From NCBI GenBank assembly GCA_023376005.1, contig CM042152.1, positions 71,752,893 through 71,816,892 of the forward strand: DNA of 64,000 bases. Reading direction: 5' to 3'. The notes under the pieces are model-generated. The model saw nothing but the letters and a program-made list of their open reading frames with translations, was not told the DNA's origin and did no database searches. The position numbers and the translations under genes were made by a program. Below, piece after piece: positions 11,161-24,211 of this stretch; positions within the stretch are counted from its first letter, which is position 1; every line of letters starts with the position of its first letter. The DNA comes from Doryteuthis pealeii (taxonomy: Eukaryota; Mollusca; Cephalopoda; Myopsida; Loliginidae).

Positions 11161-13129
11161 CTGACATCCGCAAGCACAGCAACCAGCCACTACACCAGAC
11201 AGCACAGAAAAACCAACCAAGAGCAATGTCACGATATCATCACATAAAGGACCTACAGTAATCAGCCAATAAAGATAGATTAATCTGACCAAACATAAAT
11301 ATTACTAATCAATCAGTACCTGTATAATAAACCTAAAGAACTCAGAAAATCAAAAACCACCCACGGCCACCATAAAGGAACTGCACGATGGGATGCTGTT
11401 CAAGCTGAGAAGCTTACTTTACTAATTTTCAGTTTAAATTGAACGACAAAATATACTCTTAAAATAGTATTAATTTCATAGACGAAAATGAATTACTAAA
11501 ATTCTATTTTAATTGGTTCTAATAGTCGTTAATTTGCAATTAAGTCAAAAACTGAGCCGTCTCTTACTCACATTCTACCTGTTACTTCTCCCTCTCATGC
11601 TATATCGATTACCTACTCATTATATATTGTTAGTTTCTTCAGAAAGAGTATAGAGAAAGATAGATTGGAGAGTTTGAAAACATATTTGTATGTTAAGTTT
11701 CATAAGCAGCCAGCCCATAGCTTCAACATCTTGGCTCTTAATAATTTAAATTAGGTCAAACGTTCTCTTTCTTATAAGTCTTTACAAAATGATTTTAATG
11801 CTTTTTTTTAATTCTCCGGCTGTATTTATTTTCTTTTTAGAATTTAATTTGCTTTTGCAAACTCACTTTTCTCTAATCCCAATTATCTACCCAAAGCTCA
11901 ATGGGTGACAGGTCATTGTTTGGTCTACACACCACCACATATTATATATATACATTATATATATATATATTATATATAGAATAGATTAGAATAGATAGAT
12001 AGATAGATATACATATTCCCTTGCATATATTTGTTTTGTAAATATTATCAGTGATATATGAATAATAATCTAGTCAAAAAAATAGTGATGCCAATATTGG
12101 ACTTATGAATGAATCATCTTATGCTTAACGTGTTGTATAAAAACAGATATTTATTTAAGAAAGCCAATGTTAGCATAATGCTACCATTAATTGAGCATTC
12201 CTATCAAAAAATTGTTTTGTTTTAGCAACATTTCATCAAATTTTGTATGATAACCATAATATATTAGACATCTATGCCTTCACTAATCTTGCACCCAAAT
12301 TCTGAATTGTAATTGAATGCAAACTAAGAAACAAAGAAAGGACTATTTTTATATTATTCAAAAACACTATCTTGAACACTATGTTGGAAAAATATGTTGA
12401 CAAAAGAGTAAATAAAAAAATATATCAAAAGAAAAGAAAACACAGAAAACTTTATAGAGATAGAAAGAAAATATGTTATCAAGATTACAAAGAGTTATTA
12501 CTAAATAATTTTTCTCATTTTTTAAAGTAGAAAAATATTATTTAATGCAAACACCCAACAGAAAGTCCTTTTGAAGAAAATAAACAATGAATATTAATAT
12601 AAAGAGACAACATTTTGGTTCTATTTGAGACCATAATTAAAATTATAAAATCTAAATCTCTGAGATAACCTATGAAAATGACTTCAAAAATGTATCACAA
12701 TACAATTAAGCATATTTATTAATTTTCATACTCATATGCCCCTCGGTAAAATCAGAACTTTTATATCAACTCCTTGTTTAGTCTTGTGACACATTCACAA
12801 AAACTTAACCAAAAGGGGATAAAAATCTCTTTAAAAACAGATTTTGTGACTTGTATAATAAATATTTTGATTGACCAGAAAATTCTTTCAACAAATACAA
12901 ATGCAATTTTTGATTTATAAGATTTACTAAAATTGATAATATTTGTATAGAAGCAAATACTTATATCCTCAGAATAACCAAATAAGGGTAATTTGTTTTA
13001 CGATTGTAAGCTTTTCTTTTCTTTTTCTTTTCCATTTTTTTTTTTTATATCTCAATACAACTTATAATCAAAGAGTAATCTAAACACAGCAATCTGATAT
13101 GATTAACAAATTCTTGTTTTAAAAAACAT
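11161..13129. other. AT-rich DNA, no gene seen
   Basis: The first 250 bases look as garbled as the preceding arm, with many 'accaacc'-like strings. From about 11400 the sequence is clean and AT-rich. A GATA/AT microsatellite lies at 11938-12010. I found no exon or element motif. Confidence 0.7.
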
Positions 13130-14310
13130 TACTTTTCTTTTGAGGTCAATTATTCTGTTCAATAATACTTTTTTCATTAAATGAAAGCAAGTTCTCATTT
13201 AATCACTATTTTAAACACAAATAATTATTTCTTTTTACTATTACATACAAATTAATATAATATAATATACTTGTTATGAAGTATAATGATTTAAGAAAAT
13301 CAGGATTAGGACTACAAAGATCATAGAACAGCAAATGAACTCTGCGGCAGCCTAAGATACATCTAAAAGTTTTAGCCCAAAAAATTATTTTGATATGACT
13401 AACGCAGAGTATATTATGTAAATATTAAGATATTTACCAAATAAAAATTTAACTTACCTTCAGCTTATAAATGTTATTATTCTTATAAATGACACTTATA
13501 TTAAAACTTTTTATATTACTTGGATCCACAAGGTTAACTGTGTATGGAATCTTTGGCTTTGTAATATCAATTTTCACAGATGGAACAGTGTCTTCTGGCT
13601 TGAAGCTAAATATCATACCACCACTGACTATATCATTAATGTCTGTAGCATTACTTGATGGGAGTAATTATCACATTATCTGCATTTTAAGGTTTTCAAT
13701 AGTAATTTCTTCATATGATCACATGGTACGGTCAAAACAATAGAAAAGTGATATTTTTCATTATAAAATGATATAAAATTTTAACAAAAACTTTAACTTA
13801 ATAAGCAGTAAGTAAAAAAAAATTAGTGGTTTGAGCTTGATGAAGAATAAGGACAAGAAGTTCACAATCTCATGGATCAATCCACCTGTGTCATAACACT
13901 AAAATTCAAAAATAATTCTGTGGTTCAGTTACATTAAATTGGGAGGCATATTAAATTGTTAAATAGCTTTTCACTCTGGATGACATAGCCATTGAACAGA
14001 AATAGACACTATATTTTTTGTGTTTATTAGCTATTGCAAGAGTCATTATATGGACAACAAGACAGAAGAGATTGCTTGGTTTTAGCTTTAAAATTGAGGA
14101 AAACAAATAATTTGAATAAGAACAGTTCAAATTATGAATTCAAAATCATTTGTTATTGTACATTAGAATTTCAGAATTTAAATAATTTCCATTTTCAATT
14201 TAACAAAACAAAAATTGCATTGTTTTCAATGGTTTCAATGTCTTAATAAGCAGTAAGTAAAAGATATTAGTGGTTTGGGTTTGATAGAAGAGTAAAGGCA
14301 AAAATAGGTC
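13130..14310. repeat. Second inverted partial copy of the exon B region
   Basis: 13130-14235 is the reverse complement of about 3270-4365. 14236-14310 continues as the reverse complement of about 2450-2535, skipping the piece between. The quality is much better than in the 5.5-11 kb arm. This is therefore a third location for the same segment, on the minus strand. Confidence 0.85.
13458..13728 (-). pseudogene. Inverted exon B copy with a lost splice acceptor
   Basis: The minus strand reads as exon B of 3766-4034 with a good GTAAGT donor (13452-13457 on the plus strand). The acceptor AG has become CG (plus strand 'ggtacggtc' where 'ggtactgtc' is expected). The length is 271, not 269. An inserted G, extra bases around 'cattttaagg' and a one-base loss in 'tcatatgatc' break the frame. 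The product would be non-functional as read. Confidence 0.6.
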
Positions 14311-15064
14311 ACTATATCCAAAGTCTTATCAAGGGGTGTCATATTAATATTTCAATAAAAAGTTTGTGGGGGAAGAGAGGAATATGGTGAAGAAAAGAAA
14401 ATTAAAATTATGAAGGTAGGAAAACAAATAATTTAGGGTGAAAAGAATAAAAAAGAAATGGAACAAAGGATCAAAGTCAAGTCAATTTTATACACCTGTG
14501 CTTACACACTCAGGCAGGCAAGCTGTGCATGGTGAATATTACCCTAGAAGTTAATTAATTCTGATCCAATAAGGTTTATGGACCTATTTTCTGCAATGAA
14601 AATGTACCTTTTTCAATCAACATTGGCTTATGGTTTCAAGGAAAAATAATACTAGGACATGATTGAAATGCCTCATTGGTCCAAATTTAGATCTTAGGAG
14701 AACTGGCAAAGTACAAACAACTCAGATGATGATTTATTTCAAGACTTCATAAATAGGTTCAACCTTGTGCGTTATTTTTTCACAAGGAACATCTGAGGAC
14801 AACATGGATTTGAACCAAAAAATGCAGGTCTTGTATGGGTGCAACATTCCAGATCTATTGAGAGAATCTGAAGTGAGTCAACATAGTCTTATCTAATATC
14901 CAATCTTTTACTCTATAGTGTATTTAAAATCACATGTTGGAAAATAGATGGCAGGGGGTATTTTGAAAGCTAGGATTTGCTTATTTGCAGCCAATTTTTA
15001 ATAAATAATTCAAACAAGATAGAGAAGGATGCATACAGCATTGGAAAAATAGGAATTCTCAGAT

Positions 15065-15100
<36 letters not shown>

Positions 15101-16290
15101 ATGATCAATATATTTCCAGTGTAACATCATTTGATGGATGACAATTGACTACAAGCAAGGGTATGTACAGCTGACTACAAAACAAGAACATGTACTAATA
15201 TCTTCAAGATTACTTGACAATGAATCATTTCCCTTCTGAACGGCTGATAGGTTTAAATTTGCGGCTTAAAGTAAAAATTAAAAAAAATAGAGAAATTATC
15301 TTCCATGGAACTCAACCAAATGCCAAGAAAATGTGCCATGCTTATGCAACATGAGAGGGGGGTAAACTCAAATGGCATCTTGAAATTGGAATGATAGCTA
15401 AAAATCTTGCAAACAAATTTCGGTCTAATTAAAATGTTAAGTCAAAGTAGGTTTGTTATTGCTGAAACAATACAAAAGGAATGCATCAGTCTCAGGAATG
15501 TGGTAGTTGTTTTTAATTGAAAACTGATTTATTCATATTGTTTTTTTATGTTAATTTTACTCAGTTAACAGGTAAAAAAGTAATTCATGTAATGGCTTAA
15601 TTTACATGAATTTTTTTTTTTTTTACCAGTTAACTGTGTTTTTCAGCCATACTAGCATAAAATGAGATGGGGATTCACCTAATAATTAGTTAATAATTTA
15701 TTTCCATGAGTTTGAAGATTTAACACCATTCAACCACAATAATTCCTTTTTGACTATGTGCTACATTTTTTATCTTCTTTTAAAAAGCTTCAGAAATAAT
15801 TTACTAATATCCCCTCTTTCCTCATGGATTAGTAGTATCAGAGAATTCTGTAGAAATGGACGCCCGAAGCATTATGTTAACAACAATTCTAGGAATGTAT
15901 AATTCTTATTTATTTGTTTTTACCTACATTATTTTTAAAATATTCAAGAATTTTATGGTTACTGCCAACAACAATTAAATGTTCATAATGCATACCTTGG
16001 TGTTGAGCCAGTGGGTAATGTTGGCATAGCTGTGGACAGAAAAAACAATGAAATGTTAAATGAATGTTAGCTTGTATATGATTTATCTCATGTAATAAAT
16101 CTCATATGAAAAATAGAAATATCAAACCATAAAGTATGTTTTATTACAATTTTATGGGAATAACACTAATAGTCCAATAACTTTTTAATATATCTTATAT
16201 AAACATATATAAACTATATATCCTACATAAAAACATAAATTAAAATATCCTATATAAAATGTAAAAATTCATTACATTAGGCAGTATAGT
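14311..16290. other. AT-rich DNA, no gene seen
   Basis: There are no exons or element motifs. It holds an (AT)n run at 15067-15096 and the small inverted repeat listed separately. Confidence 0.65.
15560..15638. repeat. Short inverted repeat (foldback)
   Basis: The left arm 'agttaac.ggtaaaaaa' then 'attcatgtaa' (15562-15592) pairs with 'ttacatgaa', a T-run and 'ttaccagttaact' (15602-15635). The loop is about 9 nt. It could form a hairpin of around 30 bp with mismatches, and may be the core of a small MITE. There is no nearby gene. Confidence 0.5.
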
Positions 16291-16779
16291 GGAGATAGAG
16301 TGGACGTACCATTTTAGAGGGACACCGGTGGAAGAGCACCGGCAATTTGGGCAGTCCTGTATATAGCGAATCCCTTGTGCGTAATGGTCTCTTTCTGGCA
16401 ACAATATATGGCGCTGCGGCAGGATTAGAGAAGGTTTAACCTACCAGCGATTTTAGGATTTTTACACCACCACTTGATTTTGAAGTTAGTAGAAAAATTA
16501 CTTCAAGGGGACAAAAGTGAGTAATGAACAATTACCTGCAACTCGTACAGTATTTAATTGAACTTCACGTGGGAAAATAACGAGCTCTGTACTGGTAGAG
16601 AAATGCCAAAACACCCTGTCCCACACGAAAAAAAAACCTGATAGGCCTGTTATCGCAAATACAGTTACACCGAAGGCTGACTGGGGCACTATCAAACGCA
16701 ATCTTAGAGTTGACTACAAACAGATGTGCCGGCCTAACAGACCCATCGAGATTCGTAATGAGTTGAGGACAGTTTTTGA

Positions 16780-17500
16780 GCCAAGTAAAACTAGACATAC
16801 TTTTCGAACTAGAGGCGGTTCTGAAAGCACTCAACACAGCCACGGGAAGGAAACAACTCTTACGAATACATACGGCTTATAGCAGTGAAAGGGCCTACAC
16901 AAGCGAAGTACATAGACATAGATTCCACAACACAAAGAACCAGCAGAAGGGGAGGGTCTGGCAGAATTTTTAGCAAGACTACGTCCCAGACGAGATTTCT
17001 GCGAGTTCACAATCCAATGCCCAAACATAAGTGACAACGTTTTATAAACTAACTCAGAAGACATGGTAGCTGCGTTCAACCTCGTCGCTGGGACTTGTGA
17101 ACAAGGAATATCAAATTAGAATAAATTAGTGAGGCTAATACCCTTACAAACAGTGGAGCAGCCTAGATTCCACTGTCTCGACATTTGAGGGAAAGTGGTC
17201 TTCAGGGTTAAAGATACACAAAAAACCATGCTAACAAGCTTGCGATCGTGGTGTGGAAAGACAACGAACCCAAACGGGCTAGAGGGATTGGAGGAACTGT
17301 CCAGCGGAGGAAGGCTTCAGGACAGAAATTGTGCGGCCGTATGCATGGGCCAACCTAGAAAAGTTGCTTGTCAAAACTAAAGGCAGTCCCTACCACGCGG
17401 AATTGACAAGTTAAAGCTTGACAGAACGGGGTCATGTCGAAAATGCTCGCCAGTGGGGAAAAGGATAACCAAGCACCTGCATAGACGAAAGATGAAGACG
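16780..17500 (+). pseudogene. Ty3/gypsy gag and zinc-knuckle remnant
   Basis: At 16994-17070 one frame reads DFCEFTIQC and, after a stop, a short M-V-A-A stretch; this resembles the C-E-F...C part of metazoan gypsy Gag. At 17330-17350 (CAAVC) and 17435-17495 (CRKCS...GK...KH) there are nucleocapsid-type Cys/His spacings, the second with its final Cys missing. Gag packages the element RNA into particles. Stops and frame changes make it non-functional as read. Confidence 0.55.
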
Positions 17501-17639
17501 AAGGGATACTTGTTGGTTACCACACCTCGCATGGAGGTCATGGGAACATTCAAAAGAAGCCCCCCAGAACCACCGCCTACACTGGTGAAATTGAGGTATT
17601 TTTTAATACCGAATCCCACGCAGAATTGGGGTTGGACTC

Positions 17640-17760
17640 TGAATTTAGCATAAAATTAATCAACAAAAGACACCATTATCCAGGCCCATAGCAGATACGG
17701 TGCTCAAACATGTTCAAGTTGGCCAGAAAATACTGGAAGTATTAGGGTGGAACCAAGCGA
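17640..17760 (+). pseudogene. Ty3/gypsy aspartic protease remnant
   Basis: Around 17694-17704 the catalytic D-T-G-A motif is recognisable, but one base is missing inside it, so the two halves lie in different frames. The downstream part reads KILEVLGWN in frame with the first half. Pepsin-type retroelement proteases cut the Gag-Pol polyprotein; this copy cannot be active as read. Confidence 0.55.
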
Positions 17761-18299
17761 CATTCTGTACCGGACAGCCATAGGATTCGCGTTATTACAA
17801 ACAAACCAACTTACGCAATAAAGGCCAATAATATTTATGGCCGGATCAATGTTTGGAGATAAAAGAAATCAAGACAAGTCGTGTATGTGTCTGAAAAACA
17901 CCTCAGGATTTTTACCTTGTCTGAGTCAGACACATAAAGAACTTGGGACTAATCACTATGAATTTCAAAGACCAAACAATCGCAAAAAGCTGATGTAATC
18001 AACCTACAAGATAAATGAGATTGCGCCGTGCAAGATTGTCCTCAAGACAGACCAACCGTACGGACACATATAACCACCTAAGAGAGATCCCGTTTGCATT
18101 CTACTGTAGACATATAAGAAGGAACGTATGAACAGTGGAGACGACGAGTAACTACAAGTCAAGTGCACCTATCAATACTGAATCCCACACAAAACCAAAA
18201 TCATTACAGATTAATGACTAAGGCGAGGCACTTGTACCATATCGTACAAATTACCTGAGACAACGCAAAAACACACATAGTTACACCCAACAGACTATC

Positions 18300-19480
18300 C
18301 CTTAATCATTTTGGAAAAAAACAGGAGAGTGAAAACAGAGGACCGTGGAAACACAGTGTTATGGCAATCACGACGCCAAAAGAAATACCAACCAGCCAGT
18401 CAACACAAACTTCAATAGCTTCTTGATGTTCACATTGATAGGTGGTCACACCAAAGAGCGATGGATTCGCCTGGAGCAGCCATTGACTTACCAGAAATTG
18501 ATGCCCATTCAACCACCTACCATCACCATTCTACCAAGATCCAGAATTAAAATGCAAACAGCAATGACAACAAGCAAGAAAGTACGTAGAAACACCACGC
18601 CTTGGCAAATGGATGTACACAATAGCTATAATACACACTCATCTCCAAATAGGCAACCGAGCACGCGCCACATTCATAAACAGAAGGGGTCGTTACTGGT
18701 ACCTCAGAGTACCTCAAGGTTTCCAAGCATCTGGCGGACAGATACATTCGCTGATTCGATGATATCACACACGCTTCGATAATACCAAGGAGTAAAACAA
18801 CCGCTGCAATTGACGAATATCCCACTTCTCAAGGGAATGCCGAATCACGATAGTCTGAAAGCCCTTTTCAGCACCCACACTGAGACAATACATTTATCCA
18901 CTTGTGCGGTAGATAAAATGGAATTGTAAATTTCATCCCGACACAGTTCCAGGTGATGAAGGTGCGAGTTCGAACCCGGACTCTCCTAATAACAGCTGAT
19001 GGCCGTAAAAAGACCCGAGTAAAAAATGACGGAAGCCATTCTCAACTTTTCCTACCCAAAAACAATCCCAAAGGATGTAAACGAGTCAAAACTTGGTTCA
19101 ACGACGGTTCACACAACCCAAGTTGTCATCAGACATTCACAAGGCTGAGAAAGTACTATAGCTCCATTTGCGAGAATTACTTGCGTAAAAACGAAGCACA
19201 CCAAAATTTTATGGGATACCACATAACACTAGGACAATCTCTTTGAAAGAATCAAAACGAACGAAAACCAATTCGGTTCAGACAAGACTTGAAAGGGCAC
19301 GCCAGTTGAAAACATTATTGAGAAGAAAACAACAACGACAACGGCGGACAAGTCTATCCACTGATTACACGGCACAAAAAAACTGGCTATTAAGCGTACT
19401 TTTCTCTTCCAGAAAAAAAAAAAAGTCACTAGCCAATGTCGATGGAAGTCTGGACCAAACTAACGTAAGAGACGGAAAAG
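18300..19480 (+). pseudogene. Ty3/gypsy reverse transcriptase / RNase H remnant
   Basis: At 18682-18735 the conserved RT string RGRYWYLRVPQGFQASG is intact. About 170 nt later (18903-18917) the catalytic C-x-D-D region reads CAVDK, with the second Asp lost or shifted. Stops occur between them. The 145-residue open frame over this stretch mixes two frames and should not be used as a protein. Confidence 0.65.
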
Positions 19481-20499
19481 ACAAACCAACTGGAAAATAA
19501 TCAAATGGCACAAGCTCAAAAAGATTCACAAAAAGAATGTAGAATCCCAACTACTCGCCCGTAGAAGGTGAAGCTCTGGCATTAATAATATACATGTTAG
19601 AAACCCTGCTGGATGTTTTTACTGGGCCATGTCCAGAAGAAAACACTATACTTAGTCACAGTGGAAAACCAAACCAACCAACTGGTCAAAAATTCAGCAG
19701 AACCATAGGTCCCTTGAAACAAAATAAAAGAACCAACCTACGCTATTTTCTAAAATTCAACATATCAAGTTAGCCATGTATAGCTGGGACTTAAAGGCCA
19801 CATCAACAACAGGCAAAAACTTAAAACACCCAGCATCTACTGCACCTCGCAGATACCCACATCACCAGAGCAAAACAGCAAAGAAAACAACACGATATAC
19901 ACGATGCTAATCCAGCCAGAATCACACCAAGACCATAGAAGCTCACCATTGATCAGCATAATTGCATGAATCCCAAACAAAAAAAACAGATGTCCTTAAA
20001 CCATGGACAGAATAAAACAACCAACATAGTAGAAGACCAAGCCAGTGAGCCTAACCCGACCAGAGGAATGTCAATCATTGGCATCGTACATACAAGATGG
20101 CATTTCCCAAAATCACACCACGAACTACTGTCAAAAAATCCAGCAATTTCTTAGCCAATGCAGACACCAACTGTTATTTGCCTCAAGCGGCTACCCATAA
20201 AATGGCGTGGACAGAATCCTGGTACCAATAGCAGATCAGAGCAGAAATACTAGGAGCACTGCACTCGCACGCAACGCAAGGGGTGAAATAGCGAAAAAAG
20301 ACAGGCAAATGACTGCGCCAACACGATGACAAGTTGAAAGATCACACTATTTGCAGACCTAGGTTTAGACACCCAGCATCAGACGAGAGCCACACCAAGA
20401 GAGTTGACCCGAGACTTTGACAACTACACTACAAATAACAACCCCCATCAACAAACCAAACAAACCCAAAAGACGAACCACTACCAATGCCAACCTTCA

Positions 20500-21010
20500 A
20501 CCCAATCGGAATTCCCAAAATATACAAATAAACCAACGGCACAAACAAAACAGATATACTATTTGAATATGACAATGAGGGAAGAGTATATTATGGGTGT
20601 TACGCGGACTGTACACCCGCAACTGAGAAATTTGAAGTAGACAACCACAAAAAAAAGACACGACAACACAAACCAGAGGAAGGCGTAAGGCAATATGCCC
20701 GACATGCAATTGAGACCGTCCCTCAGAGCTTTTGCACATACGGTGCCACTGGAAGAGAAATCATCAGACGGAGGACCACCATTTGACTCACGGGCCGAAT
20801 ACACAACCCTCACTGCCGAATGATTGAGAGGCGACATAGAGACACCAAGCAAACAAGAAAGAACCACTCACATTCACAAAAAAAACTAATAAATACTATA
20901 ACCCCCAGACCCGCAAATGTCAGGGAAAACCAATACTCATGCATAAAAGATAAAACCAATATACTTGATGGACGTGCCAATCCAATGCACGTTGAATGGT
21001 ACGACCTATG
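20500..21010 (+). pseudogene. Ty3/gypsy integrase core remnant
   Basis: At 20761-20790 the frame reads SSDGGPPFDS, the segment holding the second catalytic Asp of gypsy integrases. About 130 nt later a garbled stretch around 20900 resembles the region with the catalytic Glu. Integrase inserts the cDNA into the host genome. It is frameshifted throughout. Confidence 0.6.
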
Positions 21011-21445
21011 AACAAACGAATAATTGAGCCAGCATGAAGCTCATGATGACACATTAGGACAATACACCCAAAATTCAATCGCCTTTGCTTTGCTCCAAAA
21101 GCAGACACATTAGGAAGAGTACACTATAGTACACACAGTGGATCGGGCTGAAAACCGTAGCGAAAGTCAATGTCGAAAAAACCAACAATAGGCAACAGAC
21201 GCAGTATCTGGATATGCAGTCATTGGAGTAGTAGCGACAGAATTCTAGAGTATCACACAACGTAACCGTCGTCCTATGAACAAACCCATCCCAATTACCC
21301 AGATTGATAAGAACAACCATTGCGTACATGCACACAAAAAAAACCAAAAACACAAAAAATCCAAAGAAATCAATTCCAACAAACCACAAACCCACAAAAT
21401 TACACAACAGGCCACACCATCGAAAAATGAAATCTCCAGAAACCT

Positions 21446-21446
21446 N
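21446..21446. other. Single N at a sequence join
   Basis: Left of this N is A/C-rich garbled retroelement sequence; right of it, at the next base, begins the left arm of the 2.5-kb palindrome. The N therefore marks a contig or patch boundary rather than one unclear base. Confidence 0.85.
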
Positions 21447-21927
21447 CATAAATACACATAGCATGTAAGCAACTTTAAAGCTAAAGTGAAAAGTGATTAT
21501 CAATATTCTTCCATCATCTGATCTACATCATGAAGATGAAGGGCTATACAAAATATTCAGAAACTATGATAAGCAAGGAACACAAAATCAACTCTAGATT
21601 TCTTTTTAATTTGCAATGTAAAAACAATCATTCTGAATAGAAACATTTTCAGATAGCAAGTCCTTTCATAAGATCCTTCCATCTATGTTAGTATCACATA
21701 AGAATTTAAACAAATGTCTTTTCTTCATATAGTCACATTCATATGATAAAATACTATTATTTTATGCTAATCAGTTATCAAAATAAGTCATACACAATAT
21801 TGTTACAAATATTTTAATAGCATATTAAATATCACAAGATATGATTTCAACAAATAATCCTGTTACGGTCACATTATTTGTAGCAAATATAATATATGCG
21901 CAGTATATAATTAAAATCAACATTCAC

Positions 21928-22005
21928 CTGTTGGAGTCGGACTTGTTGTAAAAGATGTAGACCCTTTGGTTGGAACTGTTGTAGAACCTGTTCCAATACT
22001 TGTAC
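21928..22005 (-). CDS. Linker exon A' (26 codons), inverted copy
   Basis: This is the reverse complement of the 78-nt exon at 26004-26081, with intact acceptor and GTGAAT donor and the same length, so the frame is kept. Being on the opposite strand to the rest of the gene it could not join the same transcript. Confidence 0.5.
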
Positions 22006-22618
22006 CTAAAATAGTAAACATAAATATATTTACATGTGTATTTATATTCATACATATACATTTGAATACACAGGTATTATCAAACTAACTTGCATATGTC
22101 ACAAAGTAAGATTAATTTTTTAAATATTCCATAGTAAATACTGCAACTTTCACTTTGGCAAAGTCACAGAAAACAGATCAGCAAAATTTGCCTCTTTTAG
22201 GCTTCCATACTTAAAATTGACGATTTAAAAAAAATCTTTTTAATTCTTTTAAAATATGTGGCAAGATATACAGAGATTTTTAACTCAGTTTAACTTTTTT
22301 CATTTTTCTATATATTCTTCAGGATATGATCTTTCAAGAAATGTAAAAATTAGGGACCAGGATTTGTTTTTCTTCTAATGGTCAAAGTTCACCCCCCCCC
22401 ACACACACACATTCTGAATTAATAAAAGAAGTATTTTTTCAAGTTTTCTTCATAAAATAAACTAATCCTTATAAAATAAGAAGTGGGAAAATAATTGGGT
22501 GAAAATTTCATTAAAATTGGATAATTCCCTGATTTTTGGTAATTGTTTTAAAATTAAGAAATTTAAAAAAAAATCTCCCTTTGCATTTTGTGCCCATCAC
22601 TATATATATATATATATA

Positions 22619-23255
22619 TCTTATTATAATGGAGATTGGTGTGTTTTTCTGTCTGTAACCGAAACTATATTACTACTCAATTCACAGTTCCCTTAGTTAT
22701 TTACATCACATTCTCCATGATTTTATTTTTATTTAAACCTCAATGAATAATAAAATTGTTTTACATTATTAAGACTGTTGACCATATCTACATACTAATA
22801 AAACGCAATTGTATTTATATATACAACAAAATAGTGGTTTACAGTGTGAATGGGAAGGATAATTTGCATATTGATCTTAAAAAATTGATTTTAATAAATA
22901 TATGCTAAGTATATTTGATTTCTAATTGTTTGGTTTTATCTTATTGAATATGAGCAAAAATCTCTGGGATAATCTTAAAGAAATTCATTAAGAAGAAGAA
23001 ATAACTGTAATATTATCCTTTACTTCCTATTTTAAGTAAAGAGTTAAATTAGGAAAATTTACCAATGAAAGACGGGAGTAATGGAAAATGATGGAAGAGT
23101 TAGTTTCAAAGCTGTTCATTTTTCGATAATACCCCCTCTGTTCAAAATCTTTTTGCCTGCATTCTTATTTAGTTTTATTAGCCTTTCTAATTTAACATGA
23201 TATTTTATTATATTAAACTTAAAAACTTGCACCCGGAGGTGCATATATTTGCTAG
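22619..23255 (+). mobile_element. Non-autonomous Helitron (about 640 bp), copy 1
   Basis: It begins with TC directly after an (AT)n run and ends with a small hairpin (GCACC-CGGA-GGTGC), then 9 nt, then CTAG followed by T and more AT repeat. TC start, 3' hairpin, CTRR end and insertion between A and T are Helitron hallmarks. It has no coding capacity. This copy has lost one G in the hairpin relative to the other three. Helitrons of this kind move by rolling-circle transposition using enzymes from autonomous relatives. Confidence 0.7.
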
Positions 23256-23286
<31 letters not shown>

Positions 23287-24211
23287 ATATATATATATAA
23301 TTGTTACAATGATACATTTACTATTACATTGCAGAATACATTCACAAAAAAGGATTAGTCTTCATTATAATACAACAAACAATGTTTCAAACATGAAATA
23401 TATATCATAGAAAATACGGCAACTTTCACTTGGCAAATAGACGGTAAACTTATTGTTGGTGGCAAATTATTGTTTGTAGCAAATATAATATATACGCAGT
23501 ATATGTAATGTTATACAACTGAGCTATATAATTTTGTCAGAACTGTGTAATATAATTGATAGTAGTTCATATTTTTTGCAGAACATCAGTGAATATGCTT
23601 ATTGGAAATGTAATGTGGATGTCTTTTGGAATAGTAGATGTTACTCCGGTCGGGTATGTGTTAGGCACAGATTAGTGATATTGTTTTATGTTACAGTGCT
23701 TGCAAGACTTCTGTTACCTTCTTGGCTACAATGTTTTATTGTAAATTTATCTATGTTCATATACTTAATTAACATCACTGAAAGGAGAAAAAAGAAAATT
23801 ACTAAAATAGTTATAATTACAAAGATTCCACAAAACAAAATTCCAAGGCTTCATAACACATTTTAGAATTATGACCAATTCAGAAATTAATTTTAATAGC
23901 AATGAAGCAATCATTTACACATCCAAATCACTACTTAATCTGCCAGATGAAAATACAGTTTGCCAATCCCTTTGGGTATATATGAATGCACTAGTGATTC
24001 AATATATACCCAAAGGGATTGGCAAACTGTATTTTCATCTGGCAGATTAAGTAGTGATTTGGGATGTGTAAATGATTGCTTCATTGCTATTAAAATATAT
24101 TTCTGAATTGGTCATATATTCTAAAATGTGTTATGAAGCCTTGGAATTTTGTTTTGTGGAATCTTTTGTAATTATAACTATTATTAGTAATTTTCTTTTT
24201 TCTCCTTTCAG

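Larger units (their letters stand above)
16291..21445 (+). mobile_element. Ty3/gypsy-type LTR retrotransposon, noisy and broken
   Basis: The order gag, zinc-knuckle, protease, reverse transcriptase, integrase on the plus strand identifies a Ty3/gypsy element. No frame stays open for long. Motifs hop between frames because of single-base gains and losses, and the spacing between RT and integrase motifs looks slightly stretched. A possible leader 'tatggcgctgcggcagg' lies near 16408. I could not delimit LTRs. The right end is cut by the N at 21446, and the last kilobase becomes very rich in A and C on this strand. Confidence 0.75.
21447..23987. repeat. Palindrome left arm (inverted copy of the 2.57-kb unit)
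   Basis: This is the reverse complement of 23996-26560 with only scattered small indels, including the Helitron and the linker exon. It is separated from the right arm by about 8 nt. Unlike the 5.5-11 kb arm, this arm is nearly as clean as its partner. Confidence 0.93.

Noticed and set aside
18345..18782. 145-residue plus-strand frame as a host gene
   Set aside because: It overlaps the reverse transcriptase motifs of a frameshifted gypsy element, in a different frame from them.
23981..24000. Resemblance of the palindrome centre 'gcactagtgattc' to a cloning-vector T-insertion site
   Set aside because: The 'gtgattcaatatata' half is native to each 2.57-kb unit (26569 and 29139), so the match is chance.
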